A DNA stretch of 64,000 nt. Origin: Vitreoscilla massiliensis (GTDB lineage: Bacteria; Pseudomonadota; Gammaproteobacteria; Burkholderiales; Neisseriaceae). How positions within the stretch are numbered: the first letter of the stretch is position 1; the number at the start of each line of letters is the position of its first letter. Shown piece by piece: positions 24,001-33,389 of this stretch. The notes beneath the pieces were generated by a model that was given only the letters and a program-made list of their open reading frames with translations, did no database searches and was not told the origin of the DNA. Location of the stretch: the NCBI RefSeq assembly GCF_001457815.1, contig NZ_LN898221.1, positions 1,321,053 to 1,385,052 on the forward strand. The letters are read 5' to 3'. A program made the position numbers and the translations under genes.

Positions 24001-25041
24001 TCATTTTGATTGCTGTGTACCGCTGGCTTGCCAATGAAACAACGGCCCGGTGACCAACAGCACGCACACCATGCGCGCTACTTGAACGGTGGTCACAATC
24101 GGCACGCCCAGTTGCAACACTTTGGCGGTAATCGTCATTTCGGTGATACCACCCGGCGCCAAGCTGAGAATTAAGGTGGGCACCGACACTGGCAATACCC
24201 AACTGAGCGCATACGCCACCAGCACAGACGCCGTCAAGGCGATGGCATTGCACACCCCCACCACTGCCAAAAATTGCGGCGCGCGTTTGAAAAAATCGGG
24301 GCCGAATTTACAGCCCAAAGACCAGCCTATGAACATCTGGCTGAGGTTTTGAATTTCAGGCGGGATGGCCGATAAGTGGATGCCATTCAAGGTCAGAAGC
24401 GCTGCCGCCAACAATGGCCCCAATACCCAAGGGTTAATCCAATTTCGCCATTGAAACCACAAGGCGCTGCTGACGGTCAGCGCCACCAAAGCCAGCAAGC
24501 CCCAAGCATCAAACACGGTATTTTTGGTGAATTGACTGGCATCACTGCCGTGTATGCCCAAGTATTGAAACGCAAATGGGATGCTCACCACCACCATCAA
24601 CACGCGCAAACTGTGCGCCGATGCGACCTTGTCCACTTCGGCACCATAGCGTTCGGCCAAGGTCGACATTTCACTGGCACCGCCTACCGAAGAAGAAAAC
24701 CATGCGGTCTTAAAACCCACACCGCCAAAACGCACCAACATGCGCGAACCAAACCAATCTTGCCATAAGGCAAACGCAATCGCCGCCACGATTAACCACA
24801 CCGTGTCTTGCAATACCGTGACAATGGCCGGCATAAAATACAAACCCAAACTGCAGCCTATGCACCATTGCCCAGCTTTGCGACACCAAACGGGACAATA
24901 CAGATACAGGCCGCTATAACGACACACGGCAGTCAATAACAACGGCCCCATCAACCATGGCAAAGGCAGGTGCAACAGCAAGGCCAGTTGCGCGCCAAGC
25001 ATGGCAATGATGACGCTGCTGGCCAAAGATTTGAACTGCAT
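24001..25041 (-). CDS. AbrB-family integral membrane protein
   Basis: A 346-residue protein with about ten transmembrane helices in two homologous halves, each carrying the family signature (LLHLPLPWLMGPLLLTAV near 23-40 and the second-half WINPWVLGPLLAAALLTLNG). The family (PF05145, annotated AbrB or AmoA-like) is unrelated to the Bacillus AbrB DNA-binding regulator, and its function is unclear; it often accompanies tricarboxylate carrier genes, as here, downstream of tctCBA. A terminator at 25063-25101 separates it from tctA, so it may have its own promoter. Confidence 0.85.
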   Translation of the reverse strand: MQFKSLASSVIIAMLGAQLALLLHLPLPWLMGPLLLTAVCRYSGLYLYCPVWCRKAGQWCIGCSLGLYFMPAIVTVLQDTVWLIVAAIAFALWQDWFGSRMLVRFGGVGFKTAWFSSSVGGASEMSTLAERYGAEVDKVASAHSLRVLMVVVSIPFAFQYLGIHGSDASQFTKNTVFDAWGLLALVALTVSSALWFQWRNWINPWVLGPLLAAALLTLNGIHLSAIPPEIQNLSQMFIGWSLGCKFGPDFFKRAPQFLAVVGVCNAIALTASVLVAYALSWVLPVSVPTLILSLAPGGITEMTITAKVLQLGVPIVTTVQVARMVCVLLVTGPLFHWQASGTQQSK

Positions 25042-25062
25042 GATGTGCCTTCTGTGAGCGAA

Positions 25063-25101
25063 TTCAAAAAAACAGCCAGTAAGCTCGCTTATCTGGCTGT
25101 G
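25063..25101 (-). terminator. Rho-independent terminator of tctCBA
   Basis: ACAGCCAG (25072-25079) pairs with CTGGCTGT (25093-25100), with an inner AAGC/GCTT stem. On the minus strand the hairpin is followed by seven T residues, a classical terminator. It lies 32 bases after tctA. Confidence 0.85.
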
Positions 25102-25132
25102 ACAAGAACAACAGACTAGAAGCAGCTACGAT

Positions 25133-26638
25133 TTATTCCATTACTTGGGTTTTGCGTTTGTTGCGCAAGGTGCGGTATATCGGCAACACGATCATCAAGG
25201 CCGCCAAAGCCCACAAAGTCAATACGATGGGTCCTTGGAACAAGATGTTGATGTCACCATGCGAAATCGACAGCGCGCGGCGCAAATTCGACTCCATCAT
25301 TTCTCCCAACACATAGCCCAAAATCAAGGCCGACAGCGGGAAATTCAGTTTGCGCATGCAATAACCCAAGATGCCCAAAGCCACCATCAATACCAAGTCA
25401 AAAGTATTGCTGTGAATGGCGTACACGCCGACAAAACTGACGGTAGCTATGGCCGGTATCAAGATGTAATTGGGGGTATTGAGCATTTTGGCAAACAAGC
25501 CCACCAATGGAATGTTCAAGATTAACAAAATCACATTACCGATGAACAAAGAAGCAATCAAACCCCACACAATGTCAGGCTGCTCAGTGAACAATTGTGG
25601 CCCTGGGGTGATGTTGTACAAAGTCAAGGCGCCCATCATCACCGCGGTGGTGCCCGAACCCGGCACACCCAGCGTCAACATCGGAATGAACGAGCCACAA
25701 GCAGAGGCATTGTTGGCCGCTTCAGGCGCAGCAATACCGCGCAAATCGCCTTCGCCAAACTTGCCGTCTTTACCCGCCAGTTTGCGCTCGGTGGTGTACG
25801 TCAAGGCACTGGCAATGGTTGCGCCCGCCCCCGGTAACACGCCGATGATGAAACCCATCACGGAGGCACGGATGGTGCTGACCATGGTGAACATCATTTC
25901 TTTGAAATTGAACAAAGTGCGTTTGCCTTGTGACATCACTTGCTGACCGGCATGGGTGTGTTCCAACATGATGAGGATTTCACTGATGCTGAAAAAACCG
26001 ATTACAATGGTGGTGAATTGAATGCCGTCACTGAGATTGACCGAATCAAAGGTAAAACGGTACACCCCAGTCACCGCATCCACACCGACCATCGCCAAAC
26101 CCAAACCCATCAACGCTGACACACCGGTTTTCACAGGTTGATCGCTGACCAAACCGCTCAAACAGGTCAGGGCAAACACCATCAGCACAAAATACTCAGC
26201 TGGGCCAAACGCAATCGCCCATTTCGCCAACATCGGCGCAAACAACACCACGCCCACTGTGGCAATCATGCTGCCCACGAAAGAGCTCCATGCCGATATC
26301 GACAAAGCGATGCCTGCCTTGCCCTGCTTGGCCAACGGATAGCCATCGAGGGTGGACATGATGGCCGCCGCATCTCCCGGTACGTTAATCAAAATCGCCG
26401 AAATGCGCCCGCCGTATTCACAACCCAAATACACCGCCGCCAACAATATCAGCGCACTTTCTGGCGCCAAACCCATGGCATAGGCAAATGGCAATAAAAT
26501 CGCCACGCCATTGATGGGCCCCAAACCGGGCAACATGCCGACTATGGTGCCGATAAACGCACCAATCAAGGCAATCAACAGATTCTCAGGCAACATCGCC
26601 ACCTGAAAACCGTGCATTAAATAGTTAAATACATCCAT
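25133..26638 (-). CDS. tctA: Tripartite tricarboxylate transporter large permease TctA
   Basis: A 501-residue membrane protein with about 11-12 helices, the large subunit of a TctCBA carrier that imports citrate or related carboxylates by ion gradient with a binding protein. The family signature is clear: FIGTIVGMLPGLGPINGVAILLP near 30-50, YGGRISAILINVPGDAAAIMSTLDGYP, then a repeated GFIIGVLPGAGATIASALTY and TLGVPGSGTTAVMMGAL. Normal length for the family. It follows tctB with a 30-base gap. Confidence 0.95.
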   Translation of the reverse strand: MDVFNYLMHGFQVAMLPENLLIALIGAFIGTIVGMLPGLGPINGVAILLPFAYAMGLAPESALILLAAVYLGCEYGGRISAILINVPGDAAAIMSTLDGYPLAKQGKAGIALSISAWSSFVGSMIATVGVVLFAPMLAKWAIAFGPAEYFVLMVFALTCLSGLVSDQPVKTGVSALMGLGLAMVGVDAVTGVYRFTFDSVNLSDGIQFTTIVIGFFSISEILIMLEHTHAGQQVMSQGKRTLFNFKEMMFTMVSTIRASVMGFIIGVLPGAGATIASALTYTTERKLAGKDGKFGEGDLRGIAAPEAANNASACGSFIPMLTLGVPGSGTTAVMMGALTLYNITPGPQLFTEQPDIVWGLIASLFIGNVILLILNIPLVGLFAKMLNTPNYILIPAIATVSFVGVYAIHSNTFDLVLMVALGILGYCMRKLNFPLSALILGYVLGEMMESNLRRALSISHGDINILFQGPIVLTLWALAALMIVLPIYRTLRNKRKTQVME

Positions 26639-26668
26639 AACGGTTTTCCTTATTCAAATGTAATGCGC

Positions 26669-27103
26669 CTATAAGCCCATCGGCAACGGAACGTCTAAGA
26701 AACGGTCGAACAACACATACGAAGCCACACCCATCACCACACCGGCAATGATGCATTTCGTGTACGACCCACCAAACAAACGCCCCACCACAATGGCCAT
26801 TAAGGCCGTTGAAACAGGAAAACCGATCATTTCAAACAACACTGCATACGCCATCATGGTCGCCATACAAATGGCGATTTTTTTACCCAACTCAGGGCTG
26901 AGGCCCAAATCGTCCTTATCAGCCAATTTGGCCGGCCTGAACACCAAGTAAATGCAGCACAATGCAAACAAAGACAAAATCAAAATCGGATATGGACGCG
27001 GGCCTATCGGATCATAGGCGATGGGCGCGGTATAGCCCCAAGCCAATACCAACAGTCCCAATGCCGCCAGTGCCAAGATTGCACTGAAGATACGCAATAC
27101 CAT
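26669..27103 (-). CDS. tctB: Tripartite tricarboxylate transporter small permease TctB
   Basis: The 144-residue product has four hydrophobic helices and the TctB pattern (GPRPYPILILSLFALCCIYLVF, then ATMMAYAVLFEMIGFPVSTAL), with the family-typical G-x-x-x-F-P/Y-P early motif. It is the small membrane subunit of the tctCBA carrier. The ATG at 27103 has AAGGA seven bases upstream; an in-frame ATG at 27145 lacks one. Confidence 0.9.
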   Translation of the reverse strand: MVLRIFSAILALAALGLLVLAWGYTAPIAYDPIGPRPYPILILSLFALCCIYLVFRPAKLADKDDLGLSPELGKKIAICMATMMAYAVLFEMIGFPVSTALMAIVVGRLFGGSYTKCIIAGVVMGVASYVLFDRFLDVPLPMGL

Positions 27104-27166
27104 GGGGATGTCCTTCACAAAAAAGTGGCTCACCGCCAGCGGCAAACCACTTAAATCAGGGGGGAA

Positions 27167-28159
27167 TTATTTGCTTTGTAAATTGAACTCTTTAGACAAA
27201 GTCCGCATTTGCTTGGTTTGCTTGGTCACGTATTGGGTCAGCTCTTCTCCGGTTAAAGAGAAAGGCAACAAATCCCGTTGGCCACGCAATTGTTCAAATT
27301 TGGGATCTTTCATCATGGTTTCAAAAGATTTTTTCCACCAGTTGTAAGATTCATCGCTGACTTTAGGTCCCATGTAATAGCCACGTATCACCGGCCATTC
27401 AATGTCATAACCTTGCTCTTTCGCCGTAGGCACATCGGCAAACTTGCCCGGCAAGCGCTCAGGCGAGAATACCGCCAACACACGCACTTTCTTCGATTCC
27501 ACATAGGGGCCCATTTCGGCAATACCGGCACTCACGACTTGAATGTGATTGCCCATCACCGAAGTCACCGCCTCACCGCCGCCTTCTAAGGCCACATACG
27601 TCATGTTTTTCGGGTCTATGCCGGCGGCTTTGGCCAACATTGCCGTTTGCATCCAGTCTTGGCCACCGACACTGCCACCGGCACCAAAACTTACCTTGGC
27701 CGGATCGGTTTTCAGCGCTTTGACCAAGTCTTCGAGGGTTTTGAATGGAGAATCGGCATTGACGGCCACCATGCCATAGTCGGTGCCGACACCGGCCAGC
27801 CAGCGCACGTCTTTTTCAGAGTATTGACCGAATTTGCCTTGCGCCAAATTCAACAAAGAGCCAGTTGAAAATGCCACGATGGCATCGTTATTGGCAGGAT
27901 CGTTGGCCACAATTTTGTTATACGCCACCGCACCCACACCACCAGGCATGTAAGTCACACGCATCGGTTCACCAAATTTATTGATGTCTTTCAATGCTTG
28001 TTGTGCCAATTTACACGTCAAATCAAAACCACCGCCCGGTTTGGCTGGGGCGATGCATTCAGGCCGCTTGGGAGCACCTGCTTCGGTTTTGCCTTTATTA
28101 CATCCGACTAATGCCGTGGCCATCACCACCACAGCCAAGCACTGATATGATTTACTCAT
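27167..28159 (-). CDS. tctC: Tripartite tricarboxylate transporter binding lipoprotein TctC
   Basis: A 330-residue extracytoplasmic solute receptor (Bug family). The lipobox ALVGC puts the lipidated Cys at about 20, an anchored rather than soluble receptor. Family segments seen are CIAPAKPGGGFDLTCKLAQQAL, MPGGVGAVAYNKI, FSTGSLLNLAQGKFG, and AGVGTDYGMVAVNADSPF. The start at 28159 has TTGGAG five bases before it; an ATG at 28180 is also in frame. First gene of the operon; the AT-rich region upstream is the likely regulatory region. Substrate is not determined, citrate or another tricarboxylate is typical. Confidence 0.92.
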   Translation of the reverse strand: MSKSYQCLAVVVMATALVGCNKGKTEAGAPKRPECIAPAKPGGGFDLTCKLAQQALKDINKFGEPMRVTYMPGGVGAVAYNKIVANDPANNDAIVAFSTGSLLNLAQGKFGQYSEKDVRWLAGVGTDYGMVAVNADSPFKTLEDLVKALKTDPAKVSFGAGGSVGGQDWMQTAMLAKAAGIDPKNMTYVALEGGGEAVTSVMGNHIQVVSAGIAEMGPYVESKKVRVLAVFSPERLPGKFADVPTAKEQGYDIEWPVIRGYYMGPKVSDESYNWWKKSFETMMKDPKFEQLRGQRDLLPFSLTGEELTQYVTKQTKQMRTLSKEFNLQSK

Positions 28160-28825
28160 CTGGTCTCCAATCAAAGACATATTTTGAATTTTTCTGTGCG
28201 TGTCTTATTGGGCTGGCAAGCCGCCGCACCCAAAACAATTCCAATTTTCGTTAATGTTTTTTAAGTTGCGAAAATCCACTTTTGGAATTGTTAGTGGTTA
28301 GACCAGATGCAAACAGAGGAGAGTGTGTGAGAATAATTTCATTGTTTTTTTAAATTAAAAGCTCAGTCATATTAAAATAAATATTTATACTCAAAATGAA
28401 TCAAAATATTCAGTTCAATTGAAATCAATGCTCAAAACCCATAGTGACTGATATTTTTTACAGGCCGCACAATTTCAAACTCAGATATTAATAAATTGAC
28501 GCATTGCCACAATTACCGCTGTATTTGAGCTATTGACTGCGCTTTTTCTGCCCCAAACCATGTAAATTTACACTTTATGGTGGAACTCAAACCCGCACAC
28601 TGGCTGAAAAATTTTTTACAAATGGCTTACAGGCCGCCTTTTGGAGCTGAAAAAATGCCGTTAACTGGCTGCATATTTTTTCAAACTTCCTGTGATGAAG
28701 CGTTTCAAAATGCCATACATGTGTATTTTGCTGTGGATACCGATGAGCATTTCAGTCACCCAATCTCGCCTCTAACCGTGAGACGTTACCACCATAGTCG
28801 GCATTGCGACTGTTCATTTGAATAG

Positions 28826-28885
28826 CTGCCCACTGCTGCCACAGCACAGTCATCTGTAAGAGTGTCCTGCCTCTCATCAACCACA
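28826..28885. repeat. Dispersed intergenic repeat, copy 1
   Basis: Shares, in the same order, AGCTGCCCA, CTGCCAC, TGTCCTGCC and CTCATCAAC with 39768-39815, with small insertions between. Three ordered identical 9-mers are unlikely by chance. Function unknown. Confidence 0.5.
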
Positions 28886-28920
28886 CTGTAGGCCATACCC
28901 TTGATTGACTGAGTACAAAA

Positions 28921-28950
28921 AAGCGGCCTGTAAACATTTACAGGCCGCTT
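28921..28950. terminator. Inverted uptake-sequence terminator for accD
   Basis: AAGCGGCCTGTAAA (28921-28934) and its complement (28937-28950) form a 14-bp stem. On the minus strand it is followed by a six-T run. It lies 30 bases after accD. Confidence 0.85.
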
Positions 28951-28979
28951 GGGATGGTTTGCTGACTTAATAAAATCGC

Positions 28980-29852
28980 TTACGCCACTTTTATCGCATC
29001 GCTGCGATTCAATAAGGTCAATAAGTCTACCAAACCTTGCTTCATCTCACGACGGTCAACGATTTGGTCGATGGCGCCTTTTTCCAGCAGAAATTCGGCA
29101 CGTTGGAAGCCTTCTGGCAAGGTTTCGCGCACAGTTTGTTCAATCACGCGCGGACCTGCAAAACCAATCAAGGCATTCGGCTCGGCCAACACCACATCGC
29201 CCAAGAAGGCGAAACTGGCCGACACACCGCCCATGGTAGGGTCGGTTAAAACCGAGATGTATGGCAATTTTTTATCCGCGAGCAAATGCAAAGCCGCTGA
29301 GGTTTTGGTCATTTGCATCAAAGAATTCAAGCCTTCTTGCATGCGCGCGCCACCGGAAGCAGCCACACAAATAAAGGCACAATTCAAGCGCACGGCTTCG
29401 CGCACGCCGCGCACAAAGCGCTCGCCCACCACCGAGCCCATAGAGCCACCGATGAATTTGAATTCAAACGCGGCAATCACCACCGGCAAACCGCCCATTT
29501 TGCCACTCATCACCACCATGGCATCGTCTTCGCCAGTAGCTTTGCGCGCCGCAGTCAATTTGTCTGGATACTTTTTACTGTCTTTAAACTTCAAGATGTC
29601 GACAGGTTTGACGCTGGCGCCGATTTCTTGGCGGCCGTCTGCGTCCAACATGATGTTCAAGCGTTCGCGCGCACTGATGGCATGGTGGTGGCCACATTTT
29701 GGGCACACTTGCATGTTTTGTTGCAAATCAGTGGCATACAATACCGCTGCACACGATGGACATTTCACCCACAAACCTTCAGGCACAGACGAACGGTTGC
29801 TGTTGTCTTTGCTTTTGATTTTGGGTGGTAAAATTTTGTCTAACCAACTCAC
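28980..29852 (-). CDS. accD: Acetyl-CoA carboxylase carboxyltransferase subunit beta
   Basis: With AccA transfers CO2 from biotin to acetyl-CoA for fatty-acid synthesis. The 290-residue product begins MSWLDKILPPKI and carries the N-terminal zinc ribbon CPSCAAVL...CPKCGHH (four Cys), then the crotonase-like carboxyltransferase core with CVAASGGARMQEG, SVLTDPTMGGVSASFA and GFAGPRVIEQTVRETLPEGFQ. The start is a GTG at 29852 with AAGGGG nine bases before. Last gene of truA-trpF-trpB-trpA-accD, 10 bases after trpA, a linkage common in beta-proteobacteria. Confidence 0.96.
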   Translation of the reverse strand: MSWLDKILPPKIKSKDNSNRSSVPEGLWVKCPSCAAVLYATDLQQNMQVCPKCGHHHAISARERLNIMLDADGRQEIGASVKPVDILKFKDSKKYPDKLTAARKATGEDDAMVVMSGKMGGLPVVIAAFEFKFIGGSMGSVVGERFVRGVREAVRLNCAFICVAASGGARMQEGLNSLMQMTKTSAALHLLADKKLPYISVLTDPTMGGVSASFAFLGDVVLAEPNALIGFAGPRVIEQTVRETLPEGFQRAEFLLEKGAIDQIVDRREMKQGLVDLLTLLNRSDAIKVA

Positions 29853-29862
29853 GTCAGTCCCC

Positions 29863-30657
29863 TTATACCGCTGTTTGCACAGCTTGGTTCAATTCTTTAA
29901 CAATTGCTGCTACTGCAGTCGTCTCTTGTTTGGGATGGTCTTCAATCGCTTGGACCAAACGGCTACCCACAATCACTGCATCGGCCACGGCAGCAACGGC
30001 GCGGGCACTGTCGGCATCACGGATACCAAAGCCCACACCGACTGGCAATGGCACATATTGTTTGATGAGGGCAACTTGCTTCGCTACCGCGGCCACATCC
30101 AAGTTGGCGGCACCGGTCACCCCGTTCAAAGAGACGTAGTATACAAAACCACTGGCCTCCTGAGCAATTGCTTGTATGCGTTCTGGCGGCGTTACCGGCG
30201 AAATCAAGAAAATACAGTCGATGCCAGCGGGTTTTAAGTGTTGATTTAACGCTGAAATTTCTTCAATCGGGCAATCGACGGTTAACACGCCATCCACGCC
30301 CGCAGCCGCAGCCGCTTGCGCAAATTCGGCATAACCCATGCGGTGTATGGGATTCAAATAGCCCATTAACATCACCGGTGTGGTGGTATTGGTCTGTCTG
30401 AATTCACTCACCACTTGCAACACATTGCGCAAGGAAATGCCGCGCTCCACCGCACGGGTAGCCGCACGTTGAATGACCACACCATCGGCCGATGGATCGG
30501 AAAATGGCACGCCCAATTCAATGATGTCGGCACCGTTGTCCACCAAGGTGTGCATCAATTGCAAAGTCGTACCCAAGTCTGGATCGCCCGCTGTGATGTA
30601 AGGTATCAAGGCTTTTTTTTGATTTAAGGCAGCAAATACTGCACTGATTCTGCTCAT
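29863..30657 (-). CDS. trpA: Tryptophan synthase alpha chain
   Basis: Cleaves indole-3-glycerol phosphate and channels indole to TrpB. The 264-residue TIM-barrel has LIPYITAGDPDLGTT (catalytic-region start), GADIIELGVPFSDPSADG with the catalytic Glu and Asp, LMGYLNPI, DGVLTVDCPIEE (catalytic Asp), FVYYVSLNGVTG and VGFGIRD. Normal length. An uptake sequence at 30668-30680 occupies most of the short gap from trpB. Confidence 0.97.
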   Translation of the reverse strand: MSRISAVFAALNQKKALIPYITAGDPDLGTTLQLMHTLVDNGADIIELGVPFSDPSADGVVIQRAATRAVERGISLRNVLQVVSEFRQTNTTTPVMLMGYLNPIHRMGYAEFAQAAAAAGVDGVLTVDCPIEEISALNQHLKPAGIDCIFLISPVTPPERIQAIAQEASGFVYYVSLNGVTGAANLDVAAVAKQVALIKQYVPLPVGVGFGIRDADSARAVAAVADAVIVGSRLVQAIEDHPKQETTAVAAIVKELNQAVQTAV

Positions 30658-30679
30658 GTCGTCTCTCTTTACAGGCCGC

Positions 30680-31882
30680 TTAATCGATCACAATGTTGCG
30701 CAAAGTCGCAACCGTATTGATGTCTTTGTCACCACGACCAGACAGATTCACCAAGATGACTTGGTCTTTGCTCATTTTTGGCGCTTCGCGTACTGCCCAA
30801 GCCACGGCATGGCTGCTTTCCAAAGCAGGGATGATGCCCTCTTTGCTGCACAACAAATCAAATGCCGCCATCGCTTCGTCGTCGTCGACCACATCGTAAG
30901 TGACTTGACCGCTGTCTTTTAAATAACTGTGCTCAGGGCCCACACCAGGGTAATCCAAACCCGCGGAAATCGAATGTGTGGCCAATACTTGGCCGTTTTC
31001 GTCTTGCATCAAATAGCTGCGGAAGCCATGCAATACGCCCGGTGTGCCCGCGTTCAAAGGCGCCGCATGTTCACCTGTGGCCAAACCGCGACCAGCCGGT
31101 TCTATGCCCACCAATTTCACTTGTGGCTCAGACAAATACGGATGGAATAAACCGATGGCATTGGAACCACCGCCGACACAGGCCACGGCCACATCGGGTT
31201 GTCGACCAATTAATGCTGGCATTTGCACCTTGGCTTCTTCACCAATCACGCATTGGAAATCGCGCACGATTTGCGGATATGGATGCGGGCCAGCGGCCGT
31301 ACCCAAAATGTAAAACGTGGTATCCACATTCGACACCCAATCGCGCATGGCTTCGTTCAACGCGTCTTTCAAGGTTTTGGAACCGCTATCTACTGGTACC
31401 ACGGTTGCGCCCAATAATTTCATCCGAAACACATTTGGCATTTGGCGCTTGATGTCTTCGCTGCCCATGTAAACCACGCATTCCATGCCAAACAGCGCTG
31501 CCACAGTGGCACTGGCCACGCCGTGTTGACCGGCACCGGTTTCGGCAATCACGCGTTTTTTGCCCATGCGCTTGGCCAATAAGGCCTGACCCAAGGCATT
31601 GTTGACCTTGTGTGCACCAGTATGGTTCAAGTCTTCGCGTTTCAAATAAATTTGGGCGCCGCCCACATGTTCGCTCAAGCGTTTGGCGTAATAGCAAGGG
31701 CTGGGACGGCCAACATAGTGACTCAGATAGTAATCCAGCTCTTTTTGAAATTCAGGGTCGGCTTGGGCTGCTGCGTAAGCCTGTTTTAATTCTTGCAGTG
31801 CAGGAATAAGGGTTTCCGCGGCAAACACGCCACCATATTCGCCAAACCAACCGCGTTCATTGGGTAAATTCTGTTCCTGCAC
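30680..31882 (-). CDS. trpB: Tryptophan synthase beta chain
   Basis: PLP enzyme condensing indole and serine to tryptophan. The 400-residue product has GRPSPCYYAKRL, the PLP-lysine motif LNHTGAHKVNNAL, AETGAGQHGVA, the phosphate-binding CVGGGSNAIG, and the C-terminal LVNLSGRGDKD. A GTG at 31882 is chosen as start because AAGGAG lies six bases before it (31889-31894); a GTG at 31906 in the same frame lacks a site, and 400 residues is the usual length. It overlaps the end of trpF by 26 bases. Confidence 0.96.
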   Translation of the reverse strand: MQEQNLPNERGWFGEYGGVFAAETLIPALQELKQAYAAAQADPEFQKELDYYLSHYVGRPSPCYYAKRLSEHVGGAQIYLKREDLNHTGAHKVNNALGQALLAKRMGKKRVIAETGAGQHGVASATVAALFGMECVVYMGSEDIKRQMPNVFRMKLLGATVVPVDSGSKTLKDALNEAMRDWVSNVDTTFYILGTAAGPHPYPQIVRDFQCVIGEEAKVQMPALIGRQPDVAVACVGGGSNAIGLFHPYLSEPQVKLVGIEPAGRGLATGEHAAPLNAGTPGVLHGFRSYLMQDENGQVLATHSISAGLDYPGVGPEHSYLKDSGQVTYDVVDDDEAMAAFDLLCSKEGIIPALESSHAVAWAVREAPKMSKDQVILVNLSGRGDKDINTVATLRNIVID

Positions 31883-32489
31883 GTTTTGCTCCTTGTATGA
31901 ATTCACGCATTTTTGCTGCGTCTTTAATGCCTTTTGCGGCTTCTACCCCACTGGAAACATCCACCGCCAGTGCTCGGGTTTGTGTCACCGCGTCAGCGAT
32001 ATTAGCGGGGTGTAAGCCACCCGACAAGACCCAAGCCTGTTTTAAATCACTGGGCAACATTCGCCAATCAAATGTTTCGCCCGTACCGCCATAGCTGCCA
32101 GCGACATGCGCATCAAACAATAAGGCACGAGCATCGGGGTAATCCAATGCGGCCTGTACGATGTCGGCAGCGCTGTTGACGCGCACGGCTTTGATGTACG
32201 GGCGCTTGAATTGGCGGCAATAGTCAGCGCTTTCATCGCCATGAAACTGCAAGATGTCTAGCGGCACTTGCGCCAACACTTGTTCGACTTCTGCGGCACT
32301 GGCATTGACGAACAAACCGACAATGCTGGTAAACGCCGGAATGTGCGCGGCAATCGCCGCCGCTTGCTCGATACTGACAAAACGTGGGCTTTGGGCATAA
32401 AACACCAAGCCTAAAGCATCAGCGCCCAAAGCCACCGCTTGTTTGGCATCTTCCTCACGGGTAATACCGCAAATTTTGACTCGCGTCAT
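31857..32489 (-). CDS. trpF: Phosphoribosylanthranilate isomerase
   Basis: Isomerises PRA to CdRP in tryptophan synthesis. The 210-residue barrel starts MTRVKICGITREEDAKQAV with the catalytic Cys, then GLVFYAQSPRFVS, VGLFVNA, LQFHGDE, LLFDAHVAGSYGGTGETFDW (catalytic Asp) and LSGGLHPANI, DVSSGVE. The ATG overlaps the truA stop by 4 bases. trpE, trpD and trpC are not in this window, so the trp genes are split. Confidence 0.95.
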   Translation of the reverse strand: MTRVKICGITREEDAKQAVALGADALGLVFYAQSPRFVSIEQAAAIAAHIPAFTSIVGLFVNASAAEVEQVLAQVPLDILQFHGDESADYCRQFKRPYIKAVRVNSAADIVQAALDYPDARALLFDAHVAGSYGGTGETFDWRMLPSDLKQAWVLSGGLHPANIADAVTQTRALAVDVSSGVEAAKGIKDAAKMREFIQGAKRAGTEFTQ

Positions 32490-33289
32490 GTTGTTTGTCC
32501 CCACAACCAAGCCGGTATGGTGGCACGAGGCACACCAAAATGCTCGGGATAATCGACACCGGTTAAATACAAACCATCGGGCATGAAGGTCGGCGGCGCC
32601 AAAGTGCGGTCTTTGGCCGCCAATAAGGCGGCGAAATCCGCCACACTGAGCTTGCCATAACCAACATACACCAAAGCGCCGACCAAATTGCGCACCATGT
32701 GGTGCAAAAACGCATTGGCCTGAAAATCAAAACACACCATGCTGTCATGGCTGTGAATGTTGACGCTGTACATGGTTTTAATCGGTGATTTGGCCTGACA
32801 CTCAGATGCCCGAAAGCTGGAAAAATCATGTTCCCCCACCAAGCATACCGCCGCTTGCTGCATTGCAGCAACACTCAAATCGCGAAATGCCCAACCGACT
32901 TTACCGGCCAAGATGACTGGACGCACCGCTTCATTGCACAACACATAACGGTAAGAGCGGCGATAGGCATCAAAACGGGCACTGAATTCGGGTGACACCT
33001 CATAAGCGGCCTGTACGGCCACACTGCTGGGCAAATGGGCATTGATGCCACGCACCCACGCCGACAAAGGCCGTGTGGCAGTGGTGTCAAAATGCACCAC
33101 TTGCGCCGTGGCGTGCACGCCGGTATCGGTGCGACCGGCAACAATGGTGGCGACCGGATGCAGGGCGATTTTGGCCAAGGCGTGTTCTAAAACGGTTTGT
33201 ACGGTGGGAACACCAGCGGGTTGCACTTGCCAGCCATTAAAAGCGCTGCCGTCATAGTGCAAAATCAGGGCGATACGGGTAGTAGACAT
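32486..33289 (-). CDS. truA: tRNA pseudouridine(38-40) synthase
   Basis: Forms pseudouridine at positions 38-40 of the tRNA anticodon arm. The 267-residue product has ALILHYDGSAFNGWQVQP, TVQTVLEHALAKI, the catalytic VAGRTDTGVHATAQVVHF (Asp in GRTDTGVHA), SYRYVLCN, and FLHHMVRNLVGALVYVG. Normal length. First gene of the truA-trpFBA-accD unit, as is common in beta-proteobacteria. Divergent from ubiG across 100 bases. Confidence 0.96.
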   Translation of the reverse strand: MSTTRIALILHYDGSAFNGWQVQPAGVPTVQTVLEHALAKIALHPVATIVAGRTDTGVHATAQVVHFDTTATRPLSAWVRGINAHLPSSVAVQAAYEVSPEFSARFDAYRRSYRYVLCNEAVRPVILAGKVGWAFRDLSVAAMQQAAVCLVGEHDFSSFRASECQAKSPIKTMYSVNIHSHDSMVCFDFQANAFLHHMVRNLVGALVYVGYGKLSVADFAALLAAKDRTLAPPTFMPDGLYLTGVDYPEHFGVPRATIPAWLWGQTT

Positions 33290-33354
33290 GGGTTTATTTT
33301 ACCTGAAAGCAACGGCATGGTCTGTAGCAAGCCCACAAATGATGGTGCATGCCT

Positions 33355-33360
33355 TATAAT
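33355..33360 (+). promoter_or_regulatory. Probable -10 box for ubiG
   Basis: TATAAT, 29 bases before the ubiG ATG. No convincing -35 hexamer at the right distance. Confidence 0.4.
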
Positions 33361-33389
33361 GGCTGCGATAAAGTTTAAGGATAACCACC

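Larger units (their letters stand above)
28160..28979. other. Gene-poor, AT-rich intergenic region upstream of tctC
   Basis: About 820 bases without a convincing gene. The first 300 bases (28,160-28,450) are notably AT-rich and probably hold the tctC promoter. Single uptake sequences occur at about 28460 and 28628. A 60-base stretch at 28826-28885 resembles one at 39768-39815 (separate entry). The region ends with the accD terminator hairpin. An 82-codon open frame at 28577-28825 has no ribosome site and no recognisable product. Confidence 0.6.

Noticed and set aside
28577..28825. An 82-codon frame upstream of accD
   Set aside because: No ribosome site, no recognisable motif, and an uptake sequence lies inside it without gene context.
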